From CAVYWD01 sp963772225 (GTDB lineage Bacteria > Myxococcota > Myxococcia > Myxococcales > UBA5297), in contig CAVYWD010000002.1 of NCBI GenBank assembly GCA_963772225.1, positions 434,001-498,000 of the forward strand: 64,000 bases of DNA, given 5' to 3'. The notes below the pieces were generated by a model. That model was not told the origin of the DNA. It did not search any database and saw only the letters and a program-made list of their open reading frames with translations. Position 1 is the first letter of the stretch. Every line of letters starts with the position of its first letter. Below are positions 55,187 to 63,803 of this stretch, in pieces. Made by a program: the position numbers and the translations under genes.

Positions 55187-57025
55187 CTACGTGAGCGCCC
55201 GCGCGCCCACCGGGCCGACCTCGACCTCGATGCCCACCTGGCGCAGGAGCGCCAGGGCGTTGGTCGTGGAGACGACCCCTGCGCGCATGCGGTAGTCGAA
55301 GCGCATCTGCCCGCCTTCGATGGAGTCGGTGAAGTGGACGTTGCGGACCCGCCCCGACGTCGCGGCCTCCAGGTCGGTGAGCCCCAGGTCGTGCGTGGCC
55401 ACCGCGCCGATGGCCCCGCGGTCCACGAGGTGCCGGAGGATGGCGCGAGAAGCCGCCTGCCGCTCGGCGGTGTTCGTGCCCTGCAGCATCTCGTCGAGGA
55501 GGAACAGCGCGGGGCCGGCCTCGCAGCGATCGATGACCGCCTTGAGCCGTCGGAGCTCGGCATAGAAGAGCGACAGCCCCTTGGCGAGCGAATCCTCGAC
55601 CCGCATGCTGCTCGCGACCCAGAGCGGCGAGAGGTGGAGCGAGCGGGCGCACACCGGCGCGCCGGCCTGCGCCAGCACCGCGTTGATGCCCAACGTCCGC
55701 AGGAGCGTGGTCTTTCCCGCCATGTTCGAGCCGGTGACGAGGAGCGCGGAGCCAGGCGCGGGCAGCGTCACGTCGTTGCCGACCCGGCGCGAGGCGTGGA
55801 TCAGCGGGTGGCCCAGGTCCTCGGCCGAGAGCCGCGGCCCGTCTGGCGCGAAGGTGGGGAAGGCGAACGACGGGTTCTCGAACGAGAAGCCGGCCAGGCT
55901 GGACAGCGCCTCGAGCTCGCCCAGCGCCTGGAACCATCCGCGGACCCGGCGCCCGCTGCGCCCCTGCCAACGCTCCATCGCGGCCGCCCAGTGCAGGTCC
56001 CAGAGGACGAGCGCGTTGAGCGGGAGGTGAACCAGCGGCTGGAGACGCACCTCGGCGAAGGCCGCCGCCCGGCCGAGCCGCCTCATCTCGACGGACGGGG
56101 GAGCGCCCTCGGTGCGCATCCGCTTCGCCAGAGCGCAAAGCCGCGGGCTCTGGAACCGCTCGCTCTCGACGGTGGAGAAGGCCGCCCGCCAATCGAGGAG
56201 GCGGTCGCTGGGGCGCGAGACGCGGTCGAACAGCGCCTGGCACGACCGAGCGTAGAGCGCGAATACGGCGATCTGCGCGGCGAGGGGGACGTAGGCCCAC
56301 GAGGCGGGGACCACCTCGAAAAGCCCCAGGAGGTAGAGCCCGAGCGTCACCGGTGGCAGAGCGAGGGGCGCAAGGCGAAACAGCGCCGAGCGCGCCGTCC
56401 GGGGGCTCTCGGCCCAGTCCAGCAGGGGAGTGGGGTTGGCCTTTTCGGTCGAGAGGAGCCGGCCTTCAATCTCCAGGGCCTGCCGCAGCTCGACGCGGCC
56501 CGCGAGCTCCGCGACGGCGGCCTGGCGCTCTAAGACCTCCGCGGCCGGCGCTGGCGCGTTGAGCCAGCCGGCGAGCGCGGCGTCTCCGAAGTGCGTCCCC
56601 GTGGCGTCGAGGTGCTGGAAGAGCGACGCGGGGCCGAACAGGTCCAGGTCGCGGGCGTAGGGGTGGTCGGGGCTCAGGTGCGCAGCGCCGCGCTCCGGGA
56701 GCTCGGCGCTGCGCCCCTCGAGGCGCAAAAGCCCTCGCGCGTTGATCGCGGCGCGCTCGCGCTCGCGGGCCTGGCGCGCGAGGGCGCGGTCGTGCGCCAC
56801 CGCCGCCGCGACGAAGCCCGCGAGGAGCCCGCCGGCGAGCCAGAGCGCCCTGCGAGAGAGCGTGCCCCAGGCGCAGAGGCCCGCGACGACGACGGCGCCC
56901 GCGAAGAGGGCGAGCCTGAGATTGGCCAGCAGGAGCCCGCGCCGGTCCAGGCGATGTTCTTCGGCGAGCGCGCGCTCGCGCAGCCGCTGATAGGTGCCCT
57001 CGGGCGAGGGCGAGGTCGAGGCCAT
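55187..57025 (-). CDS. Membrane-anchored MutS-family ATPase
   Basis: A 612-residue protein. It has two predicted transmembrane helices near 31-75 (LALFAGAVVVAGLCAWGTL, LWLAGGLLAGFVAAAVA) and another pair near 220-260. The C-terminal third is a complete MutS ATPase: Walker A VTGSNMAGKTTLLRT, the ST motif, Walker B ALFLLDEMLQGTN and AVATHDLGLTDL. The MutS mismatch-recognition domain and clamp are missing. Such proteins are usually annotated as MutS-related. The membrane helices suggest a role other than classic mismatch repair. It is divergent from yqgE. Confidence 0.88.
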   Translation of the reverse strand: MASTSPSPEGTYQRLRERALAEEHRLDRRGLLLANLRLALFAGAVVVAGLCAWGTLSRRALWLAGGLLAGFVAAAVAHDRALARQARERERAAINARGLLRLEGRSAELPERGAAHLSPDHPYARDLDLFGPASLFQHLDATGTHFGDAALAGWLNAPAPAAEVLERQAAVAELAGRVELRQALEIEGRLLSTEKANPTPLLDWAESPRTARSALFRLAPLALPPVTLGLYLLGLFEVVPASWAYVPLAAQIAVFALYARSCQALFDRVSRPSDRLLDWRAAFSTVESERFQSPRLCALAKRMRTEGAPPSVEMRRLGRAAAFAEVRLQPLVHLPLNALVLWDLHWAAAMERWQGRSGRRVRGWFQALGELEALSSLAGFSFENPSFAFPTFAPDGPRLSAEDLGHPLIHASRRVGNDVTLPAPGSALLVTGSNMAGKTTLLRTLGINAVLAQAGAPVCARSLHLSPLWVASSMRVEDSLAKGLSLFYAELRRLKAVIDRCEAGPALFLLDEMLQGTNTAERQAASRAILRHLVDRGAIGAVATHDLGLTDLEAATSGRVRNVHFTDSIEGGQMRFDYRMRAGVVSTTNALALLRQVGIEVEVGPVGARALT

Positions 57026-57106
57026 GCGCGCCGCAATTTAGCACCCTCGGCCGCGGTGGAGCGGGGAGGCTTGCCTCCGGACGCCTTGAAGAAGGAAGCT
57101 TGGACC

Positions 57107-57652
57107 GTGAGTGAGATCGCGCCGGGCTTCCTGGTCGCCGTGCCGCAGCTCGGCGACCCGAACTTTCAACGCGCCGTGGTGCTGATGCTCGAGCACAGCG
57201 AGCAGGGCGCCATGGGTATCGTCGTGAATCGCCCCGCGCCGCTCAAGCTGTCCGACGTTGCGCAGGCGCAGGGGTTGGGCACCGGCGCGGGTTACGAGGA
57301 CGCCCACGTGTTCGTCGGCGGGCCGGTCGAGCCCGAGCGCGGCTTCGTCTTGCACGACCGCCCCGACATGCCCGAGGCCATGCCCATCGCCCAGGGGCTC
57401 TTCGTGTCGGGGTCGGTGGACAGCCTCAAGCTCCTCTTCGCCGGGCGCCCGGAGCGGTTCCGCTTGTGCCTGGGCTACGCGGGCTGGGGCCCCGGTCAAC
57501 TCGAGCGCGAGCTCTCCGAGGGCGCTTGGCTCACAGCCTCGCCGGAGCGCCGCCACGTGTTGGAGACGCCGCCGCCGCAGGTCTGGGACGCCGTCATCCG
57601 CGAGATGGGCATCGACCCCGCCATGCTACTGCACGGCGGCGGCCTTCAGTGA
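57107..57652 (+). CDS. YqgE/AlgH (UPF0301) family protein
   Basis: A 181-residue protein of usual length with the family features: PGFLVAVPQLGDPNFQRAVVLMLEH (in two parts), GAMGIVVNRP, VFVGGPVE and LGYAGWGPGQLERE. The biochemical role is unknown in the family. The GTG at 57107 is preceded by AAGGAAG at 8 bases. The next gene starts inside its stop codon (GTGA). Confidence 0.93.
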   Translation: MSEIAPGFLVAVPQLGDPNFQRAVVLMLEHSEQGAMGIVVNRPAPLKLSDVAQAQGLGTGAGYEDAHVFVGGPVEPERGFVLHDRPDMPEAMPIAQGLFVSGSVDSLKLLFAGRPERFRLCLGYAGWGPGQLERELSEGAWLTASPERRHVLETPPPQVWDAVIREMGIDPAMLLHGGGLQ

Positions 57653-58173
57653 GGCCGGTCGCCGGCCCACGCCACCGCGTGCTTCTGCTGGGCCGGCTGG
57701 CCGCGCTGTTCGAGCGCATCGACACCGCCCTGAAAGCCGTCTCGTGCCCGGGGTCCGGCGATTGCTGTCAGCTGGCGCGGACCGGCCTCGAGCCCAACCT
57801 CTTCGCCCTCGAGGTGGCATTGCTCGAGGAAGCCCTGCGAGCGCAGGGCCGCGCGTGGCCCCCCGCGCGAGCCGATGGCGGCTGTCCGCTCCTGGACGCG
57901 GCGGGCCGACGCTGCTCGGTCTACGCGGACCGGCCGTTCGGCTGCCGCACCTACTTTTGTCGGCGCGTCCGCTCCGCGAATCCCTATCCGAACGCCGCGA
58001 TCGAAGCGCTCAACGCGGCGCTGACGCGCCTTTCCGACGAGCTCGAGGAGGGCGCCTCGCCGATGCCGATGCTGGCCGTCGCGGCCGCGCGCCGAGGCGC
58101 CCTGGGAAAGAGCGGCGTCGTCAAGCAGGCGCCGCCGCGGACTCCGGGACCATGTCCAACGAGAGGTCGCTGA
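57649..58173 (+). CDS. YkgJ-type cysteine-cluster protein
   Basis: A 174-residue protein with the CxxxxxxCC-type cluster: CPGSGDCC, then CPLLDAAGRRCSVYADRP and FGCRTYFC. Members probably bind Zn or an Fe-S cluster. The GTG at 57649 overlaps the yqgE stop, and a GTG at 57679 is an alternative. Its last 53 bases are antisense to the 3' end of rpoH, so the genuine C-terminus may end earlier. Confidence 0.82.
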   Translation: MRPVAGPRHRVLLLGRLAALFERIDTALKAVSCPGSGDCCQLARTGLEPNLFALEVALLEEALRAQGRAWPPARADGGCPLLDAAGRRCSVYADRPFGCRTYFCRRVRSANPYPNAAIEALNAALTRLSDELEEGASPMPMLAVAAARRGALGKSGVVKQAPPRTPGPCPTRGR

Positions 58174-59023
58174 CCAGCGCGCCCAGCTCCAGCTTCAACT
58201 TCTCCTTCGCGCGGATCTCGAGCTGGCGCGCCCGCTCGCGAGAGAAGCCGAAGTGGCGCCCCAGCTCCTTGAGCGTCATCGGCTTGTCGCTCATCACCCG
58301 CTTCTCGATGATGAAGCGCTCGCGCTGATCGAGCCGCGAAAGGGCGACCTCGACGCGCGAGGTGACGAGCTCCTGCTCCTCGCGCACGCCCAGCTCTTCG
58401 TCCTGGCCGGCGCTCTTCGAAACCACGAAGTCGACGTGACTGTTGCCGCCGTCGTCGCCCATGGGAGCGTCGAGGGAGAGGTCCCGGCCCTCCATGCGCT
58501 GCTCCATCTCCGTGACCTCGGTGGGCTTGACCCGCAGCTTCTTCGCGATGCGCCGCGGATCCGGCGTGCCTTCCTCATAGCCGTTCAGCTTCTCGATCTC
58601 GCGCTTGGTCCGCGCCAGCGAGAAGAAGAGCTTCCGCTGCGCTTGCGTCGTCCCCAGCTTCACCAGCGACCAGCTCTTCAAGATGTAGTTTTGAATGTAC
58701 GCGCGGATCCACCAGACCGCGTAGGAGATGAGGCGGATTCCTTTCTCCGGGTCGAACTTCTGCACCGCCTTCATCAGGCCGATATTCCCCTCCTGGATCA
58801 GGTCGGCCATCCGGATGCCGTAGGACCGGTACTCGTAGGCCACCTTCACCACGAAGCGCAGGTTGGAAGTGATGAGCGTGTGGGCCGCCCGAAGATCGTC
58901 GCCCCTTCGGTAGCTCCGCGCGAGGGTCTGCTCCCGCTCCTGGGTGAGCAGCGGGAATTGGTTGATCTCCGAGAGGTACATCGCGAGCGAGCCCGACGAC
59001 GTGGGCAAGGTGGATAGAAGCAT
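58121..59023 (-). CDS. rpoH: RNA polymerase sigma factor, heat-shock sigma-32 (RpoH) type
   Basis: A 300-residue sigma70-family factor. Region 2 has NLRFVVKVAYEY and DLIQEGNIGLMKAVQKFDP, then ISYAVWWIRAYIQNYILKSWSLV (RpoH-like, split across the 2.4/RpoH-box region). Region 4 ends FGFSRERARQLEIRAKEKL. AAAGGAGG lies at the ideal distance before the ATG at 59023, so the longer in-frame ORF is rejected. It should direct heat-shock or stress genes. It is divergent from ku across 285 bases. Confidence 0.93.
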   Translation of the reverse strand: MLLSTLPTSSGSLAMYLSEINQFPLLTQEREQTLARSYRRGDDLRAAHTLITSNLRFVVKVAYEYRSYGIRMADLIQEGNIGLMKAVQKFDPEKGIRLISYAVWWIRAYIQNYILKSWSLVKLGTTQAQRKLFFSLARTKREIEKLNGYEEGTPDPRRIAKKLRVKPTEVTEMEQRMEGRDLSLDAPMGDDGGNSHVDFVVSKSAGQDEELGVREEQELVTSRVEVALSRLDQRERFIIEKRVMSDKPMTLKELGRHFGFSRERARQLEIRAKEKLKLELGALVSDLSLDMVPESAAAPA

Positions 59024-59308
59024 TCGGACCTCCTTTGAACCTATTGGATGTTTCAGGCATTGCGGTGATTCCGATCGCTCGCCCTGCGGGCGGCCGCGCA
59101 GGCCAAAGGCGAGCTGTGCACCCAACGGCCGCGCGCCGCCTGCGGCAGCGCAAGGTTGACCATTCCGGAAATGGGGCGGCAACGACGCGCCGGAGAGCCC
59201 TCGAGGGCCCGCTCGGCAGGCGCCGGGGCGAGCGCACGTGGAGCCAGGGCCTGTGCGTGCCTATCGTTGCCCACAGGGCTGCTCGCCATCGCGCGAGCGG
59301 AGGTGAAC

Positions 59309-60187
59309 GTGAGGCCCATCTGGACCGGCTCCTTGAGCTTCGGGCTGGTGAACATCCCCGTGAAGCTCTACCTGGCGGCTCAAAGCGAGCGCATCGGGTT
59401 CCGGCTCCTGCACAAAACCGACGGCGCCACCATTCAGTTCCGTCGCTTTTGCAGCCTCGAGGAAAAGGAGGTCGCCTACGAGGAGGTCACCCGGGGCTTC
59501 GAATACGAGAAGGGCCGCTTCGTCGAGGTGACAGACGACGACCTTTCCCGAATTCCGCGCGCGGCCGCTCGAGTGCTGGACATCCAGCAGTTCGTCGGCC
59601 GTGACGAGATCCCCGCGTTGCTTTACGAGACCCCGTATTTCTTGGAGCCCGCCAACGGCGCCGAGCGGGCCTATGCGCTGCTTCGCGAGGCGCTCCGGCG
59701 AGCAAACAAAGTGGGGATCGCGCGGCTGGTCCTCCGGGAGCGCGAGTACGTCGCGGCCGTTCACCTCAGCGACAGCGCGCTCATGCTCTCGACCTTGCGG
59801 TACGCGGCCGAGCTTCGGGACCCCAGCAGCCTCGGAATCCCCGCAGAGGACGCCGCGCTTCCCGAGAAGCAGCTCGACCTGGCGCTCATGCTCATCGACC
59901 AGCTCACGTCGCCGTTCGACCTCAAGGCCTATCGCGACGACGCCCAGGAGAGCATCGCCAAGATGATCCAAGGCAAGCTTCAGGGCCAGCCGGCGCCGAC
60001 GCTGCCGGCGCTGCCGCCGGCCGTGCAGGTGGTGGACCTCGCGGACGTGCTTCAGCGGTCCATCGACGAGGCCAGTCGGAAGGCTCCCGCCGGGCAAACG
60101 GGCGGCGAGGCAGACGCGCCCGAGTCTGGAACGCGAAGGGCCCCTCGAGCCGCGGCTGCGCGCTCGGGTTCCCGCAGAAGGAAATAG
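59309..60187 (+). CDS. ku: Ku protein, non-homologous end joining
   Basis: A 292-residue bacterial Ku. It opens VRPIWTGSLSFGLVNIPVKLY (two family strands), with FRLLHK, YEYEKGRFV-like segment and DIQQFVGRDEI, and ends in a basic Arg/Ala tail that may recruit the ligase. Ku binds broken DNA ends and works with LigD, which is not in the window. The GTG at 59309 has GGAGGTGA 4 bases upstream. The frame upstream of it has no family match. Confidence 0.93.
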   Translation: MRPIWTGSLSFGLVNIPVKLYLAAQSERIGFRLLHKTDGATIQFRRFCSLEEKEVAYEEVTRGFEYEKGRFVEVTDDDLSRIPRAAARVLDIQQFVGRDEIPALLYETPYFLEPANGAERAYALLREALRRANKVGIARLVLREREYVAAVHLSDSALMLSTLRYAAELRDPSSLGIPAEDAALPEKQLDLALMLIDQLTSPFDLKAYRDDAQESIAKMIQGKLQGQPAPTLPALPPAVQVVDLADVLQRSIDEASRKAPAGQTGGEADAPESGTRRAPRAAAARSGSRRRK

Positions 60188-60325
60188 CGAGGGCGCGCTG
60201 CCGATCCGTCCGCGAGGCAGCCCCATGGCCGCCCCAGGAGAACCCAGAGATGAAGTTTACATAATGCATCTTATCGGACGTCGGATCCTGAGTGAGCCGG
60301 CGCGTGGTTGTGGCATCTTGCGCCC

Positions 60326-60997
60326 ATGCTCACGCGCTCAACCAACGGCTCCCGCGCTCCGGGAGCGACCTTCCTGCCGCTCCTCGCGCTGGCCTTACTG
60401 CCGCTCTCCGCCTGCAGCCGCCGCGGCCAGCCAACTCCCGCCGCGCCTGCGACCGGCGCCGCGCTCGCTTTGACCGACGCCGGCATCGACGTCGATCCTG
60501 CAACTTCTGACGCCGGGGCCAGCGCCGGCGTTTCAGATGCCGGCACCACTTCCAACGCCGGAGCGCCTGCCGGGCGTTCGGCGGACTCACTGCGCGCGCT
60601 GGACGCGAAGCTTCGCGCCCTGACCTCGGGCGAGCCCCGCGATCTGGTGCGCGGAGGCGCCAACGAGGACCTCTCGCCGGAAGCGCGCTTCGAGATCGAC
60701 CTGCCGCGGCTCGCCGACTTCCGCGTCCGACTCCTCGACGAATCGGACCGCGTCGTGGCGTCCAGCGACCGCGCCGAGCTCGGCGAGCGACTGCGCTACC
60801 AGCTCGCGCCGTCGGAGCCTCTCGCGCCAGGCTCGCGCTTCGCGCTGGTCGTCGACGGCCTCAAGTCCGACCTCCCCAGCGACGACCAGGGCCGGCCCTA
60901 CGAGCTTCTCCGCATTGAGCTCAAGACCAGCGGCGAAAAGCCGAAGCCCGCATCGAAGCACGCAAAGCCCGGAAAACCGCACAAGCGCGATCGCTGA
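60326..60997 (+). CDS. Lipoprotein of unknown function
   Basis: A 223-residue protein. The signal peptide ends in the lipobox LSAC, so it should be lipidated at Cys30 or so. A low-complexity Asp/Ala/Gly linker (TSDAGASAGVSDAG) follows, then a beta-rich domain of about 120 residues with RFEIDLPRLADFRVRLLDE. It ends in a Lys/Pro-rich tail. No family is recognised. It lies downstream of ku after 138 bases and converges with the SPFH gene. Confidence 0.75.
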   Translation: MLTRSTNGSRAPGATFLPLLALALLPLSACSRRGQPTPAAPATGAALALTDAGIDVDPATSDAGASAGVSDAGTTSNAGAPAGRSADSLRALDAKLRALTSGEPRDLVRGGANEDLSPEARFEIDLPRLADFRVRLLDESDRVVASSDRAELGERLRYQLAPSEPLAPGSRFALVVDGLKSDLPSDDQGRPYELLRIELKTSGEKPKPASKHAKPGKPHKRDR

Positions 60998-61012
60998 AGG
61001 CGTCTGGAAAAC

Positions 61013-62032
61013 TCATCGGCGCGGCGGCACCGGGAGATTCGGCCCCACCGGCCCGGCCGCGACCGGAGGCGCCGCGGGCTTGGCGTGCGGCGCGGCGGAG
61101 GCTTCGCCGAACGCCTCCTTCAGCGAGCCGAGCGCCGAGAGCACCGCCGTCGCCTCGTACGGCACGAAGAGCTTGTTCGGCCCGCGGCCCAGCTCCTGAA
61201 GCGTCTCCAGGTAGCGCAGCGCCAGGACCTGCGGCGTCGCGCGCCCCTGGTGGATGGCCTCGAACAGCATCCGCGTCGCCTCGGCCTTGCCCTCGGCCTC
61301 CAGGATCTGCGCCTTCTTGCGCCCCTCGGCCTGGGCGACGCTCGCGTCGCGCTCCGCCTCGGCGCGCAAGATGCGGCTCGTCTTCTCGCCCTCGGCCTGC
61401 AGGATGGCCGACGCCTTGTCGCCCTCGGCCTTCGTCACCTCCGCGCGCCGCTCTCGCTCGGCGGTCATCTGCTTGGCCATGGCGCCTTTGATCTCGTCGG
61501 GCGGCTCGATTTCACGGAGCTCGACCCGCGTCACCTTCACGCCCCATTTCTCCGTTGCCTCGTCGAGCACGCCGCGGAGCTTGGCATTGATGGTCTCGCG
61601 CGAGGTCAGCGTCTGGTCCAGCGTGAGCCCGCCCATGATGTTGCGAAGGTTCGTCATGGTCAGCTGCTCGATGGCGAGCGCGAGGTTCTCGATTTCATAC
61701 AGCGCCTTCGCCGGGTCGACGATCTGGTAGTAGATGACGGACCCGACGGCCATGGCGACGTTGTCGTGGGTGATCACCTGGACGGTCTCGAACCCCATGA
61801 CCTGCTCGCGCAGGTCCACCAGGTTCGAGCGGCTGAGCTTCCCGTCGACGCGCATCTCGATGGCGCGCGGCCCGTCCACCCAGGGAATGATGAGGTTGAG
61901 CCCGCTCTGCGCCAGGTGGTGGTAGCGCCCCAGCCGCTCGACGACCATCACCTTCGCCTGCGGCACAATCCGCACTCCGGCGAGGACCAGCACCGCCAAA
62001 CCGACCGCGAGAATGAACAGCACCGGCGTCAT
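61013..62032 (-). CDS. SPFH/band 7 (stomatin/QmcA-type) membrane protein
   Basis: A 339-residue protein. An N-terminal membrane helix (VLFILAVGLAVLVLAGV) is followed by a band 7 domain (VVERLGRYHHLAQSGLNLIIPW, LREQVMGFETVQVITHDN, VYYQIVDPAKALYEIENL in separate strands) and a coiled coil full of AEGDK/AEGRK repeats. SPFH proteins form membrane microdomain scaffolds and often associate with proteases. The preceding gene is NfeD-like with 3 bases between them, the usual SPFH/NfeD pair. Confidence 0.93.
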   Translation of the reverse strand: MTPVLFILAVGLAVLVLAGVRIVPQAKVMVVERLGRYHHLAQSGLNLIIPWVDGPRAIEMRVDGKLSRSNLVDLREQVMGFETVQVITHDNVAMAVGSVIYYQIVDPAKALYEIENLALAIEQLTMTNLRNIMGGLTLDQTLTSRETINAKLRGVLDEATEKWGVKVTRVELREIEPPDEIKGAMAKQMTAERERRAEVTKAEGDKASAILQAEGEKTSRILRAEAERDASVAQAEGRKKAQILEAEGKAEATRMLFEAIHQGRATPQVLALRYLETLQELGRGPNKLFVPYEATAVLSALGSLKEAFGEASAAPHAKPAAPPVAAGPVGPNLPVPPRR

Positions 62033-62035
62033 GGC

Positions 62036-62530
62036 TCAAGGCTCCTTGCGAGTGTGGAACAGCGACTGCCCGGGTTTTCGAACATAGAGCTTGAGGCCGT
62101 CCATCCGCTCGATGATGGCGATTTCTCCGGCCTGAAGCGGGCCGGTCAGCGAGCGGGCGGCCCAGAGCTCGCCGTGGATGCGCACGGTCCCGGTCCCGCC
62201 GTCGGCGACGGGCTCCACGACCACCGCCTCGGCGCCCACCATCGCCTCGGCGTTCATTCGAACCTGCACCGCGCCGCGCATCAGGAACCGCTTGAAGATC
62301 GTCCGAGACGACGCGAAGGCCGCCGCCGAGCCGGCGCAAAATCCCGCGAGCTGGGCCCAGGAGGGAGAATGCATCGCCGCCGGCGCGGCGGCCGCGAACG
62401 CGCCGAACCCAAGGGGCATCAAGAAGAAGTTCGGCAGCCAGATCTCCGCGGTGCACAGCGCGATGCCCGCTGCAATCCAGAGCTGCCAGGCGCTGAGCAT
62501 AGGCTTGAAGGCCCCCGCGAAGGCTCTCAT
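62036..62530 (-). CDS. NfeD-like membrane protein
   Basis: A 164-residue protein. Two or three hydrophobic helices (WQLWIAAGIALCTAEIWL, FFLMPLGFGAFAAAAPAA) lead to a C-terminal OB-fold-like NfeD domain (VGAEAVVVEPVADGGTGTVRIHGELWAARS in strands). NfeD partners SPFH proteins. The ATG at 62530 begins the hydrophobic region; Met11 at 62500 is possible. It is divergent from the metallophosphoesterase gene. Confidence 0.9.
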   Translation of the reverse strand: MRAFAGAFKPMLSAWQLWIAAGIALCTAEIWLPNFFLMPLGFGAFAAAAPAAMHSPSWAQLAGFCAGSAAAFASSRTIFKRFLMRGAVQVRMNAEAMVGAEAVVVEPVADGGTGTVRIHGELWAARSLTGPLQAGEIAIIERMDGLKLYVRKPGQSLFHTRKEP

Positions 62531-62602
62531 GAGGCGCCTGTCCCCACGTCCTGTCAATCGACCGCCAGACCCGCGCTCCTGCTCAATCTGATCCCCTCGA
62601 CC

Positions 62603-63706
62603 ATGCCGACTCGACGCACCAAGATCGTCATCAGCGACCTGCACATCGGCGACGGCCACACCAAGGGCCGCGTGAACGTCTTCGACGACTTCCGCGACGA
62701 CGAGCTCTTTGCGCAGATGCTCGGGAACCTGGACCAGCAGTTCGCCGGGGACGACCTCGAGCTCATCATCAACGGCGACTTCTTCGACCTCCTCAAGGTG
62801 CCGGTGAACGGGCTCTTCCCGGAGGCGATCACCGAGCCCGTCGGCGCTCTGAAGACCGAGCTCTGCCTGCGCGGGCATCCCAAGGTCGTCGAAGCCTTGC
62901 GGGCGCTCTTGCGCCAGAAGCATCGTCGGATCACCTACCTGCCCGGCAACCACGACATGGAGCTGGTGTTCCCCGCGGTGCGAAAGCTCTTCACCCGGGC
63001 CCTGACCGGCTCCGACCTGGACGAGCGGGTGCAATTCGTCGTCGACCGCGACCGCTATCGCCTGGACGGCGGCGTGGAGATCCACCACGGCCACCAGTTC
63101 GAGGCCATGAACGCCTTCGACTTCAAGCAGCTCTTCCTCGAGCGCGGCCGCCCGGAGCCCATCCTCAATCTACCCTGGGGCAGCCTGTTCATTCTGCAGG
63201 TGGTCAACAAATACAAAGAGCAGCGCCCCTATCTCGACCGGGTCAAGCCCTTCTGGCCGCTCGTCGCCGGCGGATTGGCGTTGGACACCCGCTTCACGCT
63301 CCGCGCCGGCGCGGACACCATCTATTGCTTCCTCCGCGCCCGCACCAGCCCGCTCTGGAGGCGCCGCCGGCCGTTCACCAAGCTCGGCAAGTTCCTGATG
63401 AACGAGCTCAACTTCTTCGAGAAGCACGAGGACACCGCCGTCCGACTCTTCAAGAGCGACCCCTCGCTCCGCGCGGTGGTGATGGGCCATACCCATACCG
63501 AAATGGTGCGCACGTACGGCCGCGGCGAGCGGATCTACATCAACACCGGCACCTGGATGCCGATGGTCAACATCTCGCTCGAAAACCTAGGCCAGAGCAC
63601 CGGGCGCCACTACGCGCTCATCCGCTACGGCGAGCGCGGCGAGCCGCGCATCTCGCTCATGCGCTGGCTGGGCAAGCGCGGGCACCACGAGGAGGTCACG
63701 GTCTAG
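62603..63706 (+). CDS. Calcineurin-like metallophosphoesterase
   Basis: A 367-residue protein with all di-metal motifs of the superfamily: SDLHIGD, INGDFFDL, PGNHDME, HHGHQF and MGHTHTEM. It should cleave phosphomono- or diesters; the substrate is unknown. UDP-diacylglucosamine pyrophosphatase (LpxH) and relatives share this core, but the protein is longer. No ribosome-binding site is clear before the ATG at 62603. It is followed by a palindromic repeat and the end of a HAD gene. Confidence 0.9.
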   Translation: MPTRRTKIVISDLHIGDGHTKGRVNVFDDFRDDELFAQMLGNLDQQFAGDDLELIINGDFFDLLKVPVNGLFPEAITEPVGALKTELCLRGHPKVVEALRALLRQKHRRITYLPGNHDMELVFPAVRKLFTRALTGSDLDERVQFVVDRDRYRLDGGVEIHHGHQFEAMNAFDFKQLFLERGRPEPILNLPWGSLFILQVVNKYKEQRPYLDRVKPFWPLVAGGLALDTRFTLRAGADTIYCFLRARTSPLWRRRRPFTKLGKFLMNELNFFEKHEDTAVRLFKSDPSLRAVVMGHTHTEMVRTYGRGERIYINTGTWMPMVNISLENLGQSTGRHYALIRYGERGEPRISLMRWLGKRGHHEEVTV

Positions 63707-63712
63707 CCGGAA

Positions 63713-63789
63713 TTGCGGAAGTCGGCGGTCGTCGAGCGCATTGACCTCTCCCCCTGCGCCCCCTCCCCGCTAGCGGGGAGGGGGATGAG
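63713..63789 (+). repeat. Palindromic dispersed repeat, copy 2
   Basis: Positions 63759-63784 are the same 26-bp palindrome as in copy 1 (half-site CCCCCTCCCCGCT), and the preceding bases match too (TTGCGGAAG, GGCGGTCGTCG, CCTCTCCCC). It lies between the stop of the metallophosphoesterase (63706) and the convergent HAD gene end (63804). Confidence 0.8.
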
Positions 63790-63803
63790 GCGGCTTCGAT
63801 TCG

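Noticed and set aside
59024..59308. A sigma-32 promoter for rpoH autoregulation
   Set aside because: CCTGAAACATCC is only weakly similar to a -35 box and no partner -10 at the right distance was found.
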